A stretch of 29,355 nucleotides of DNA from Azolla pinnata. Lineage: Eukaryota; Streptophyta; Polypodiopsida; Salviniales; Salviniaceae. The DNA lies in the NCBI GenBank assembly GCA_037176905.1, contig JBBBWG010000926.1, positions 7,177-36,531 of the forward strand. Direction: 5' to 3'. How positions within the stretch are numbered: position 1 is the first letter of the stretch; every line of letters starts with the position of its first letter. Both the position numbers and the translations under genes were made by a program. Shown here piece by piece: positions 20,147 to 29,355 of this stretch. The notes under the pieces are model-generated. The model was not told the DNA's origin and did not search any database. It saw only the letters and a program-made list of their open reading frames with translations.

Positions 20147-23100
20147 ATGGCGGCCTTGGCTTCTTCTTCTTCACAGGCCTCTCTCGTCTTCTCCTCTTCC
20201 TCCTCCTCCGCGACCTCCTCTTCCCTTCCTTCTTCCTCTCGTCTCGCTTTCTGCAAGTCTTCATCCCTACCTGGCCTCCGTCTTCCGTCTCCCACCCCTC
20301 ACAGCAGCAGCAGCAGCAGCAGCTGCGCTTCCTCTCTCGGCGGGAAGCCTCGTGCTCTTCCCCGCGTCTCCGCCTCTGCAGAGCTCGTCACGGAGAAACC
20401 CGCCACCAAGGACGGCTTAGTAAGTAAAAACAAACTTTCTTCTTCTTCTTGTTCCGTCGCGATTCTCATTCTTCCTCTTGGATGCTATGGAGCCACTGCT
20501 GCACATCTGTTACTTTCTGCGCTGTTTCTGTTTTTCTTCGGTCTTAAAATCACTCTGTCCCTTTTCTGCATTCCAGTAGTTTGGCGGAGAATTGGATTAG
20601 ATCCACGATCTGGGTTGTTGCTATACTCTTGTCCTAGGGCAATTGTACCTTCTCTGTTGTTGTCAGTACTTGTGAACTGTGTTGATTGGGAATCTTCCGT
20701 ATCTTTGTGGAATCTCTCTATGGGGAATCACAATCACAACTGTGTGCACAGTGGCATCGCCCACTCTTTGGATTATGTGGATTTATATTTTAAACATGTA
20801 GAAGCCCATCCATTTGCGGTAGGTCAAGCATGCAATGGGAATCCCTATGTGACAGGATCACATGCAGTGCCACATAGCCACATACACTCAGACTACATTG
20901 CCATATGTGCACAAAATGTGCAATGAATTCTATACCCGTTCGCTGAAGTACGATGCAAGAAAACCCTTCTCGGCACTTATTTGCGCCAAGCGAATTATCG
21001 TTCTTTTCTGTATGCTGACTTTGGCATCCATTCCTAGATGCTTCCATATTGCTTTGTAGTTCCTGTTAACTATTCCATACCATCCTATTTACTTGCATGC
21101 ATGTCCATAGAGATTGCAAATGTGAGGATTTTCTCCATTTTGTCTTCTTAAAGCTTCTTTTGTAATAAAACCTTCATTCTCTTTTGCAACATCGCGTTGA
21201 CAGAGTTATGGTGGAGTTTGCATGCGGATTACATTCCGGAAATCTACATTTGTTTTTGTCTCTTGATTCCTCCCTCAAGGAAAGAGTTTGTTCTTTGCAA
21301 ATCAGATTTTGAAATTTGCTTGAAATTTGCTATTTTTCTCTAATCTACATGAATTTCTTCCATGCTCATCCACTTCATAATTCTCATTCTTTGCCCTATA
21401 TCGGGTGATATGCGATTTCTCTTGGTTGCTCCCATAAAAGAGAAGCGTGAGTCTTGATTCATCTCGGTTCTTTCGAATTGAATTTCTCGGAATTTCCTAG
21501 GAAAACAATCTGCCCTAATCTTACCATCTTCTTCCCTTAGTTGCTTCTCAAAGATGTGATGGCGGGTTTGTAAAATAGTAGCTCTTGGTTTTAATATTCT
21601 TGGCCAGCAGCTGATCACGAAAGAGGAAGGGCTGATCCTGTATGAGGACATGGTGCTGGGGAGGACATTCGAGGACATGTGCGCGCAGATGTACTACAGG
21701 GGGAAGATGTTTGGCTTCGTGCATCTGTACAACGGGCAGGAGGCGGTGTCGACAGGGTTCATCAAGTGCTTGAAGGAGAACGACTACGTATGCAGCACAT
21801 ACAGGGATCATGTGCACGCGCTGAGCAAGGGAGTGCCAGCGAGGCTGGTGATGGCGGAGCTCTTTGGAAAGGCGACAGGAGTCTGCAGAGGCCAGGGAGG
21901 ATCCATGCATATGTTCTCCAAGGAGCATGGCCTCTTGGGAGGTTTTGCCTTCATCGGGGAAGGCATCCCCGTCGCCACCGGTGCTGCTTTCGCCTCCAAG
22001 TACGAGCGCGAAGTGCTCAAGAACGATGCCTCTGATGGTGTTACTGTGGCCTTCTTCGGTGATGGCACCTGCAACAATGGCCAGTTCTTCGAGTGCCTCA
22101 ACATGGCTGCCCTCTGGAAGCTGCCTATCATCTTCGTCGTCGAGAACAACCTGTGGGCCATCGGCATGTCCCACTTCCGCTCCACCTCGGTCCCTGCGAT
22201 ATGGCAGAAGGGCCCCGCCTTCGGCATGCCTGGCATCCATGTTGACGGCATGGATGTGCTCAAGGTTCGAGAGGTGGCGCTTGAAGCTGTCGCTAGGGCT
22301 AGGCGTGGAGATGGGCCTACCCTTGTCGAATGTGAGACCTATCGGTTCAGAGGCCACTCCCTTGCCGATCCCGATGAGCTCCGGAAGCCAGGTATATGAT
22401 TAGTGTCCGAAACATGTATATGTTGTGCTATGCTGATCTATGAAGCCTTGATTTTCTTTGTCTGGAAGCACAACACAGGCATTGGGATTAATCGTTGTTG
22501 CATGTTAAAAACAAGTAGCATGTGTTTTTATCAATTCTTAAGGTAACAGTGAGGATTCTTTAGATATTATGCATGGGCCATGCCTAAGATTGAATTTTAA
22601 TTCCCTGAAAGAGCTTGGAACTATTTAAAAATTAAGCAGTTGAGAGGCTTTCTGTATTGTCATTAAAAAACTAGTACATACACATTGCATGTGGTGTTCC
22701 TTGTTAAAAAACCTACAGTCTCACTTTGCTGGTTCCAAATGCTGACCTGGGTTATAAACGCCCTGGCCTGCATGCTGGTGGGATTTGTTTGAAGCACATA
22801 CCTGACAAACTGAGACAGAATCGTTATATGGGATCACAATCTTTTTATGGTAACTCCCATGAAATCATTGCATTTTTTCAATCTTTTTTTTATCTTGTGT
22901 TAAACAATTTCAGCTGAGAAGGCGCACTATGCGACGAGGGATCCGATTGTGTCCCTGAAGAAGTATCTATTGGAGAACAATCTAGCCAAGGAGTCGGAGC
23001 TGGACAGCATCCAGAAGAGGATCGATGAAATTGTGGAAGATGCAGTAGAGTTTGCCGATGCGAGCCCATTGCCGCCGAGGAGCCAGCTGTTGGAGAATGT

Positions 23101-23191
23101 ATTTGCTGATCCGAAAGGCTTCGGTATTGGTCCAGATGGGAGATACAGGTGCGAGGATCCTGCTTTCACTGCTGGTACAGCTGCAGTATAA
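20147..23191 (+). CDS. Pyruvate dehydrogenase E1 alpha subunit, plastid form
   Basis: Three exons: 20147-20419, 21608-22391 and 22914-23191, with GT-AG introns of 1188 and 522 bases (TTA|GTAAGT, CCAG|CAG, CCAG|GTATAT, TTTCAG|CTG). They give 444 residues, near the usual length for plastid E1 alpha. Residues 1 to about 80 are Ser-rich with few acids, a plastid transit peptide. The body follows the family throughout: [49 protein letters not shown], and [15 protein letters not shown]. The thiamine-diphosphate motif runs from GDG (242-244) through CNNGQFFE to VENN (269-272). Next come [17 protein letters not shown] and ...[21 protein letters not shown]. The enzyme decarboxylates pyruvate with E1 beta and passes the acetyl group to E2, feeding plastid fatty-acid synthesis. 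The [13 protein letters not shown] loop is the plastid type; mitochondrial E1 alpha has YHGHSMSDPG there. Exon 2 can start at 21608 or 21611 because the acceptor is CAGCAG. The TATA box lies about 145 bp upstream. No break is seen. Confidence 0.96.
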
Positions 23192-23990
23192 TCACATCAC
23201 TGGGCTGTCAAAGAGCTCTTTACAATTTGATTCATCATCCCCGACTTAGGTCTAGCTCATCTTATCTTAATATATCTAGCCAAGAATCAAGAAGTAGATT
23301 TGATGCCATTCTCACCCTTCCCACTATTTTTATCATTTGTTCTAGACAGTGAATAGAGATTACCATTTATGATCCAATGTTCGATGTCTGCCTACTGTGT
23401 GCTTTTTGTCCTTGTGTTATCTCGGTGATGGCTGAAACAGGTAAACCCTAACTGGGATCTGATAATTGTTTCATTTTTGCCTATTTCAACTTTTGCATCA
23501 CTGCAGCGTACTGTTGATCAATCCGCCGATCTTATTGATAAATATTGTATTCCCTCGTATTGATTTTGAGAATCTAGGGAAAGTATTCGGCTTGAGACAT
23601 TTTCTCTATCAAATTGCTTAATGTGATAGTACTCTTATTATTTGCGAAATATGATGTAATGTGATGATTATGTATCATCGATTGTCATTCAAATATGTCC
23701 CAAATTTCAGCTGTGTTTGCAGTTCAATTGGGGATTTTTGAAAATATGGTCAGCCTCATGGATAGGAATGGGCCTAGTTCTTCAAGTTAACTGATCAAGT
23801 CATGCCTTCATAGAGATTTAGTTTCAGTTTTGTTTAAGTAATTTAAGTATTGGTTTAAGGTTCAATTTGCTTTGCATGTTTATGTTGTCTCAAGCCAAAC
23901 CGAATTAGTGTCGTAATGTACACAGTACATCCCTTCAAAATTGTGAAAACATGAGGGTAGATGTCATATCTATAATTTAGTATCATACGT
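23192..23990. other. 3' flank of the plastid E1 alpha gene
   Basis: Presumably the 3' untranslated region followed by AT-rich intergenic DNA. No frame, RNA gene or repeat is recognised. Confidence 0.5.
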
Positions 23991-23999
23991 GCATAGAGC

Positions 24000-24062
24000 A
24001 GGATTTTAACCTTGTACCTCTGCGTCATTAAATCGAGAGGTATCTATTGCACTACTGTCTCA
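24000..24062 (-). repeat. tRNA-like head of a possible SINE (copy 1)
   Basis: On the minus strand a box-A-like word (TAGTGCAATAG, plus positions 24044-24054) precedes a box-B-like word (GGTTAAAATCC, 24001-24011) by 32 bases, the spacing found in tRNA genes. A foldable anticodon or acceptor stem is not clear, so a working tRNA is unlikely. A decayed tRNA-derived SINE is the better reading. Its 3' tail, toward lower coordinates, is not defined. Confidence 0.4.
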
Positions 24063-24131
24063 TGAGTGGAACTAGATGCATCCACATATCATAGACATGA
24101 TACCCATCCATGCGTATTTCATACAAGGGAA

Positions 24132-24302
24132 ACATACATGCACGATTAGTGTGCATGCATGCATGCACAACTAGCATGCATGCATGAGATGAGTGCATAC
24201 ATGCACAAATAGCCTTCACACAAATAGTCTATATGTACAAATAGTTTACATACACAAATAGTTTACATACACGAATAGCCTACAAGCACAAATAGTATGC
24301 AT
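24132..24302. repeat. GCAT run and 16-bp ACAAATAGTTTACATA repeats
   Basis: GCATGCATGCATG words are followed by about seven loose copies of a 16-bp unit, ACAAATAGTTTACATAC and variants. No coding role. Confidence 0.8.
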
Positions 24303-24418
24303 ATAATACGTTTATAGTTTCACTATAGCTATATAAAGGGGAGCGGAAGCCACAATTATTTTTTAAACCAAGCTATTTAAACCAAATCCAACTTTAGCAT
24401 CCTCGCCAGTAAATTGTT

Positions 24419-24505
24419 AAGCCACAAACAAATCAAGCAAAACCATTAAGCTACAATTAAATCAAGCAAAACCATTAAGCTACAATTAAATCAAGCCAAA
24501 TCATT
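24419..24505. repeat. Three tandem copies of a 29-bp unit
   Basis: Copies at 24419-24447, 24448-24476 and 24477-24505 start AAG(C/T)(C/T)ACAA and contain AAATCAAGC and CCATT or TCATT. They differ at only a few positions. A further partial copy trails to about 24530. Confidence 0.9.
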
Positions 24506-24913
24506 AAAAATCAAGTCATTCAAGCCAAAATGAAGCTTAACAGTTTAACATGACACACAACCAACTTATTGAGTTCATAACAGATTCATTATAAAACGAA
24601 ATTTGAAGCATTTTAAAGTTCATAACATCTCAACAATTGATAATTCAGAAATTCTAATGATCCAATTGATAAATTCAACATTAGCGAAGCTCTATGCTTT
24701 CACTATCCAAGAGCTAGTAGTGGTACACGGTGATCTATAACCACTGTGGAGTTTAGGGTTGATAGACAGATGTGTGTTATCGACTCTAAACTTCGAGCTT
24801 GTGTAAGTTCCCAAGATGTAATTGCCATTTGGGGGCTTAATACTAATACGAAGGTGGATCTTTCATGAAAGAAGGAGAAGAAGAAACTGTTACCAATATA
24901 TGATGTATGTTTG

Positions 24914-24972
24914 AGCTTCAAACCCATGACCCATTGAATAAAGTGACAACATCACTAACCATTATACTATCT
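24914..24972 (-). repeat. tRNA-like head of a possible SINE (copy 2)
   Basis: On the minus strand TAGTATAATGGTTAGT (box A, plus positions 24954-24969) is followed after a normal tRNA gap by GGTCATGGGTTTGAAGCTC (box B, 24914-24924). The head strongly resembles tRNA-derived SINE heads with TAGTATAATGGTTAGT openings. The T stem pairs poorly and there is no clear anticodon hairpin, so a functional tRNA is unlikely. Confidence 0.5.
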
Positions 24973-24999
24973 TTATTTTCTATTAATGTTAGTGTTGAA

Positions 25000-26925
25000 C
25001 TATATATATAATAACATAAATAACACCAAACACAATCGTATGAGAGCCAGTAACTCGCATGATTTCCCAAGTAGCATGCTTGCATGAATGCCAAGAAGTG
25101 ATAATGCATGAGCTGCTACCACGTGTTATATTTAAGGGGGCTCACTATCATGGTAAAACGCATTGCGTCTGTGAACAGTGGGACCACGAGTTTGTCAAAC
25201 CAAGAGACACCGTTGATAGACAGATGTGTGTTTCTACCTCCTCACCTTATGATGTCAAAGGCACAAAACAACACGTACGTGTTTGTTTGTTTGTTTGTGT
25301 GTGTGTATTTATGCACGTGTTTGTAGGAATTCGTGTATGCGCCGTTTACATCTGGTTGGAAAAATTTCTAAACCGGCAAAGGCCAGTTGTGCTTAGTGGC
25401 TGTTTCTCGTGGCTGTTTCTCGTGCATGAACCAGGTTGCAACCACATTCTTGAGCAGCGCAATGTAATTTTGATGGCTATCCTGTCCTCCATCCATTGAT
25501 GGTACCTTGCTACATTGTCAAAGTGGTCTTAAGAACATAATTAGTGCATCTAATTGCAGACCTAAAAACTTGTGACAAGCACACGTATCAGAAATCAATT
25601 AACAAAATAGATACAATATGGCAATATAATTGATAGGGCAGTATTACGTTAGGGGTTACGATTTGTGTCAACACAATTGAGCTATTAAATCAAGGACATA
25701 ACTACAAAAAGCTTTTACAAATCATGTTAATTAAATTGTTAATTATAATTCGCTCTGTATATAGAGCCATCTAGATCTCTTGCCGAACTATGTCCTTCCA
25801 TATCCTCGTTTATTCGATCGCCCAAAATTGATTGTTACTATCTCGATCTTACCAAAAAAAAAATATCACTTGTCAAAGTCACACTTAGGGCATTTCTATG
25901 TGAAATTGCGAAGAGTACACACATGATAAAGCAGGAAGTTTGTTTTCCAACCCCACCCATTTTAGCATCCACATGTTGCCATCCATTTTGTGCCTATGTT
26001 GATGTGAAATGATTTCATATGTGTGCATTAGCATGCGCTTTGCTTCTGTACAAAAGCATGTACGCTAGAAAGCTCCAAAGTATTCGAAGTTGTCGGAACC
26101 GTAGAGAGATAGTCTGGTCAAAGTGCAATGTAGTGCGTTTGCGTGGGTGAATGTGTCACATGTCAATGTGTATGTACGCATTGTAAAGTCCCAAACAACT
26201 TACATTTTTGGTTTTTGTTAGATCTTATCAAGGTTACCATCTCTTAGAGTGTCCTCACTTTATGTTGATTGAATCATTCCTGGGCATTGTAGTGGGTATA
26301 CTATCATATTCATAGAGCAATGTTAGTCTCAGGTCATGTAGCTTGTGTGACACTTTATCTTGGAAGGGAGGGCTCTTGGGCTCAATTGGCTTGAAAAGTT
26401 TTCTACATTTGGCCTGCAGATGTTGTGGCCTTGTTACTGTACAGTGTCTTGGGATGATTTTTGGGAGTTGCATATTACTAAAGCTCGATGTACGAAAAAG
26501 ATTAGATTAACGTGAGCTACCTCAACTAAAAGCTATAGATGAAATAACATTTATATTGACATAATGAGCTACACTAACATCAGAAAACATTTTGATTTGT
26601 CACCTTTTAACTTAAGATGGAAATGAAATTAGTCTTTTTTGAGTTTTTCTATTCTTGTCTTACAATAAAACAATGCTTGACTCTCTGATTATACCATTGT
26701 TAAAAATTTTCTTATGATTATTTCTCTTGCTTTTCTTTTTCAATGGCATCTTTATCACCTTTAAGATATTTGTATTCAACACAATTATTTGCGTTGAGAA
26801 TACATTGAGGTATGTTTCTTTCTCTGACAGTCAACGTTGAGTCAATTGTCTATTTCGACATCTCTCACTATAGATATATTAGAGTACGGTCCACTCTCTC
26901 TTGTTAAACCGATTTGCGGATAACC
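25000..26925. other. Intergenic DNA, no supported gene
   Basis: The frame at 25059-25499 (146 codons) includes a GTTT/GTGT-repeat translation and matches no family. The rest is AT-rich with no gene, RNA gene or strong repeat recognised. Confidence 0.45.
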
Positions 26926-26930
26926 GATTC

Positions 26931-26992
26931 GGCTTAGCTGGTTGAGCATCGTAACATGGTAGTCGTAGGGGAACCTGTGGCTGGAGGGAATC
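26931..26992 (+). pseudogene. Degenerate 3' end of mitochondrial 18S rRNA
   Basis: GTAACATGGTAGTCGTAGGG and the following GAACCTGTGGCTGG match the universal small-subunit rRNA 3' end (GTAACAAGGTAGCCGTAGGG-GAACCTG-GGCTGG). The GTAGGGGAACCTGTGGCTGG form and a GAATC just after it fit the plant mitochondrial gene (rrn18). Chloroplast 16S differs here (GTACTGGAAGGTGCGG). Several substitutions, and no recognisable rRNA further upstream, show a short decayed nuclear insert of mitochondrial DNA. The flanks (26881-26930 and 26993-27240) may be part of the same insert but could not be recognised. Confidence 0.7.
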
Positions 26993-27417
26993 TCAAAGGG
27001 AAGCGCCAGCGTCCTTTCATTAACTGTACTGACTTGATGAAGTTAATTCGTTGGGTAAATGCCGGCAATGACTTAACAATGCCGGCAAGCAAAGACTTAC
27101 TCCTTTTTTAACAAGTTAGATAGGGAGGGTATAGTGCTTTTTGTGCTGCTTTTGTGCCCCCATGTCGGAGGGGCGGGCTCAGATGCCCCCAATTATCAGT
27201 AGGGAAGGGACTGCAAACTTTCTTTATTAATTTCATGTAGCACCAAATTCACACCAGAATCGAATTCTCGCTTTCTTAAGGTGTGGATTGATTATCTTTG
27301 GGTCTTGCATGCATGAAAAGAATAGAGCCGTCATCATATCGTACCGGTTATGTGCGAAATAATGCTAGACGATCGATGAATCACACTCTTCTAAAGGATT
27401 GTTAGATTCCATCAGAC

Positions 27418-27600
27418 TTGCGAGGAGAGCAAGAGTATCATGGGTATGGTATAAGGGGGGCAATCTCATGGGATTTTCAGAGTGTTTTACACTTAATTCG
27501 AAGTTATCGCAATAAACTATCATATGACACAAAAAAGTTTGACAATATTCATCCAGAACAGATTAAAGAACTTGATCAACATAGGATTGCTTGTCGCTAA
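27418..27600 (+). pseudogene. Short frame with a faint KEN-domain look
   Basis: A 60-codon frame whose middle reads SVLHLIRSYRNKLSY and then HPEQIKELDQHR. The word order resembles the SV-x-DLLR-x-x-RNK-x-x-HY...P-x-x-I-x-E segment of IRE1/RNase L-type KEN nuclease domains. The rest of such a domain, and any kinase part, is not visible upstream. If the resemblance is real, this is a gene fragment; chance is equally possible. Confidence 0.18.
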
Positions 27601-27885
27601 AACCCATTTTTATTATGCGAAGCGGTGTTCAGCAAGGGGATGATAGATAGTCTTGCATTGATGAACTTGCACGAAAAGCAGCAGCTAATAAGCACGTTTC
27701 AAAAGACAAAAAAAAAAAACGGAGCTAAGGCCATCACCGTGACCAAATGCGCGACAAGAGAACAATTTGGTCACAGGGAGGGGGTTGTTGGACACTGCCT
27801 CTTTCTTGGTACCACGCAAAAAAACAAAAAAGGCCAACAAGTCTTTTCTTTTTTTTTTTACCTTGCCCCAATAAGCACAAACCTA

Positions 27886-28752
27886 CTACAGGTACTCGAT
27901 CTTAAAACCGCCGATGGTAACAGGCTTGGCCTTGGCGTCGAGGACCTTGGCGACGACAGAGACGACGAGCGAGGTCTGGCTGTCGATGCCGAGGTTGGCG
28001 ATGGCGTCGGAGATGCTGAGGCACACGATGCGCGTCATGCCCACGCCGTTGGCCATATTGCGTCTGCTGGCGTGGGGGAGGTTGGAGACAGAGCCGACGT
28101 GCTCGGCGCAGTCGAGCTTGGTGGAAGTGTTGGCGTCGGGCAAGTTGATGAAGATGGACAGGGAGCTGACACTGTCACCGGGCACAGTCACGTCCTCGAG
28201 GACGAGAACCTCCTTGACCTGCGACTCTGTGATGCCCTTGGACTTGGCGAAGTCGGCCTTTCCGGTTGGATGTTGCACGACCCCGGTAAGCGTCCTAGAC
28301 TTGCGCAGTGTCTGCCGTGCCTGGCGGGCCGCCTTGCTCGCAAGCCTCCTCAGCGCGTTCTTGCCCCGCGGCACCACACTTGTCACCCCGCCCAACGGCT
28401 TGGGCACCTTGCCGCAGTACAGCGACAACTCCGGCAACTCCTCGTATGTGATCCCCAGCTGCGCCTCCGCGTCGATCCCGTCCTTCACGTACACCTGCAC
28501 CAGCCTCGCGTTCTCGTCGTAGAATAGGAACGACGAGTCGAGGAAGTCGGCGTCCTCGTACAACTCCTTGTGCTTCCCCGGGATCGCGTCCCAGATGGAC
28601 CAGCACCGGTCGACGTTGGCGTGGTGGGCGTAGAAGATGGGGTCGCGCCCCGCGGAGTAGAAGTTGTTATGTCCTCGAGGAAATCGTTGGCCGGGTTGCC
28701 GACGAACACGTGGATCGCGGTGTGGGGGCCCTCCTCCATGCTGCCTGCCGAG
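27886..28752 (-). pseudogene. Polyphenol oxidase 3' exon with a frameshift (partial)
   Basis: This minus-strand exon starts after an acceptor (TGGACAG|CTCGG) and ends with TAG at 27888-27886. It encodes the second half of a plant polyphenol oxidase, a type-3 copper enzyme that oxidises phenols to quinones. Two CuB histidines lie in GSMEEGPHTAIHVFVGN, the third in DPIFYAHHANVDRCW. A DWL-type region follows (DFLDSSFLFYDENARLV, with F for W), then a KFDV-type C-terminal domain (LVLEDVTVP...SIFINLP, ending VTIGGFKIEYL). Between the first two histidines and NFYSAGRDP the frame slips by one base (28666-28670), so the two parts cannot be read together. Either the gene is broken or the assembly has an indel. 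CuA, the transit peptide and earlier exons should lie beyond the right edge; none is visible up to 29355. The exon is far richer in G and C than its flanks. The long plus-strand frames over it are antisense shadows. Confidence 0.85.
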
Positions 28753-29355
28753 CTGTCCAGACATATATATACAGATAAATGAATACGTATACACTCCATA
28801 GACATATGCAGATAAATTGTACTGCATGTATGTATGACATGCACATGTATGCATATGTGTTTGTAAGGCACATGCATATGTATAATATGGTTGTAGTTAC
28901 TTATTAATTAATTTTACGAGCCAGTATCTAAGGGCATTCGAGCTCCCTAATTACTATAACGGGAACCTCCCCTAGTAGAAGCCCCCAGCTTGTAAGACAT
29001 GCGCTTAAACCACCCATCGTGTAAGACATGTGAGAAGATAGAGAGAGATATAGGCCGCCTGTCTTTAGGAGGAGAGAGAGAGGATAGAGGATGAAGGGGT
29101 CGTTGCCAAATCTTATATTATTATTATAACATCATGGCCTGAGGGCCTTTATATATTACATGTGGAGTATGGCGTGAAGGGGTATGGAAATGTGGTATGA
29201 AAGGGCATCATACTTGCCCATGCCATAGTGAATGCCCATGAAGGGCAGGCATCATACTTTACTTTACCAAGATATAGCTCCACTTGAGAGAAGGTACACG
29301 TAGCTAGATGTTGATTGTAGCGTCTCTTCATCACCCCCCAATCGGCATCTGAGTA
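28753..29355. other. Putative PPO intron, no further exon seen
   Basis: In minus-strand terms this should be intron upstream of the PPO exon. It holds TATATATACAGATAAATG-type sequence and CATGTATGCATATG repeats (28760-28880), GAGAGA runs near 29040-29085, and no frame resembling CuA or a transit peptide. The frame at 29149-29334 has no recognisable features. Confidence 0.45.

Noticed and set aside
20006..20926. Single 306-codon frame starting in polyserine
   Set aside because: It has no ATG at its start and runs from the leader through exon 1 into intron 1. The true exon ends at a GTAAGT donor at 20419/20420.
25059..25499. 146-codon plus-strand frame
   Set aside because: The central part translates a GTTT/GTGT repeat, and the remainder matches no known family and has no gene context.
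26931..26960. TTAGCTGGTTGAGCATC, like a tRNA D arm
   Set aside because: The following bases match the small-subunit rRNA 3' end far better than a tRNA anticodon and T arm.
27625..28527. Plus-strand open frames of 300 and 202 codons over the PPO exon
   Set aside because: They are antisense to a clearly recognisable PPO exon. The high GC removes stop codons on the opposite strand; the translations show no family features.

Overview
This is nuclear DNA from a land plant. Three spliced genes have plant-type GT-AG introns, two of them encode N-termini that look like plastid or organelle transit peptides, and the intergenic DNA is AT-rich and full of microsatellites, degenerate repeats and decayed retroelements. 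A polyphenol oxidase (PPO) exon lacking the usual seed-plant signature words, preceded by an intron, mildly suggests a non-seed plant (bryophyte, lycophyte or fern). That is inference; the lineage cannot be fixed from this window.

Layout. Positions 1-11230 hold no convincing gene. They contain simple repeats, a duplicated AT-rich repeat unit (about 6480-7500), a degenerate 24-bp/12-bp satellite (7800-8155) and a decayed minus-strand Ty3/gypsy integrase with a possible LTR beside it (about 8950-10090). Positions 11234-11600 are an array of six hairpin-forming palindromes with a period near 63 bp. It lies directly upstream of a two-exon gene (11685-12956, +) for a YqaJ/lambda-exonuclease-type nuclease. 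Facing that gene is a three-exon gene (14958-17057, -) for a small conserved plant protein of unknown function (starts MSLVDYSSDDD, ends with a PPQLRGR-SNIATEDLDKLF block). Positions 17060-19930 are non-coding and include an ACAT-rich satellite and an A-rich tract.

A perfect 58-bp palindrome (19933-19990) and a TATA box lead into a complete three-exon gene (20147-23191, +) for the plastid pyruvate dehydrogenase E1 alpha subunit, the entry step of plastid acetyl-CoA synthesis for fatty acids. Beyond it lie two tRNA-derived SINE-like heads (about 24000 and 24940), short tandem repeats, a degenerate copy of the 3' end of mitochondrial 18S rRNA (about 26931-26992), and the GC-rich 3' exon of a polyphenol oxidase (27886-28752, -). 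That exon carries the CuB site and the C-terminal domains, and has an apparent one-base frameshift. Its 5' exons would lie beyond the right edge.

The genes do not form an operon or an obvious pathway; they are ordinary independent plant genes. The most unusual local feature is the hairpin array immediately upstream of the exonuclease gene. Gene models were built by hand from splice signals, reading phase and remembered family conservation. No alignment or database search was run.
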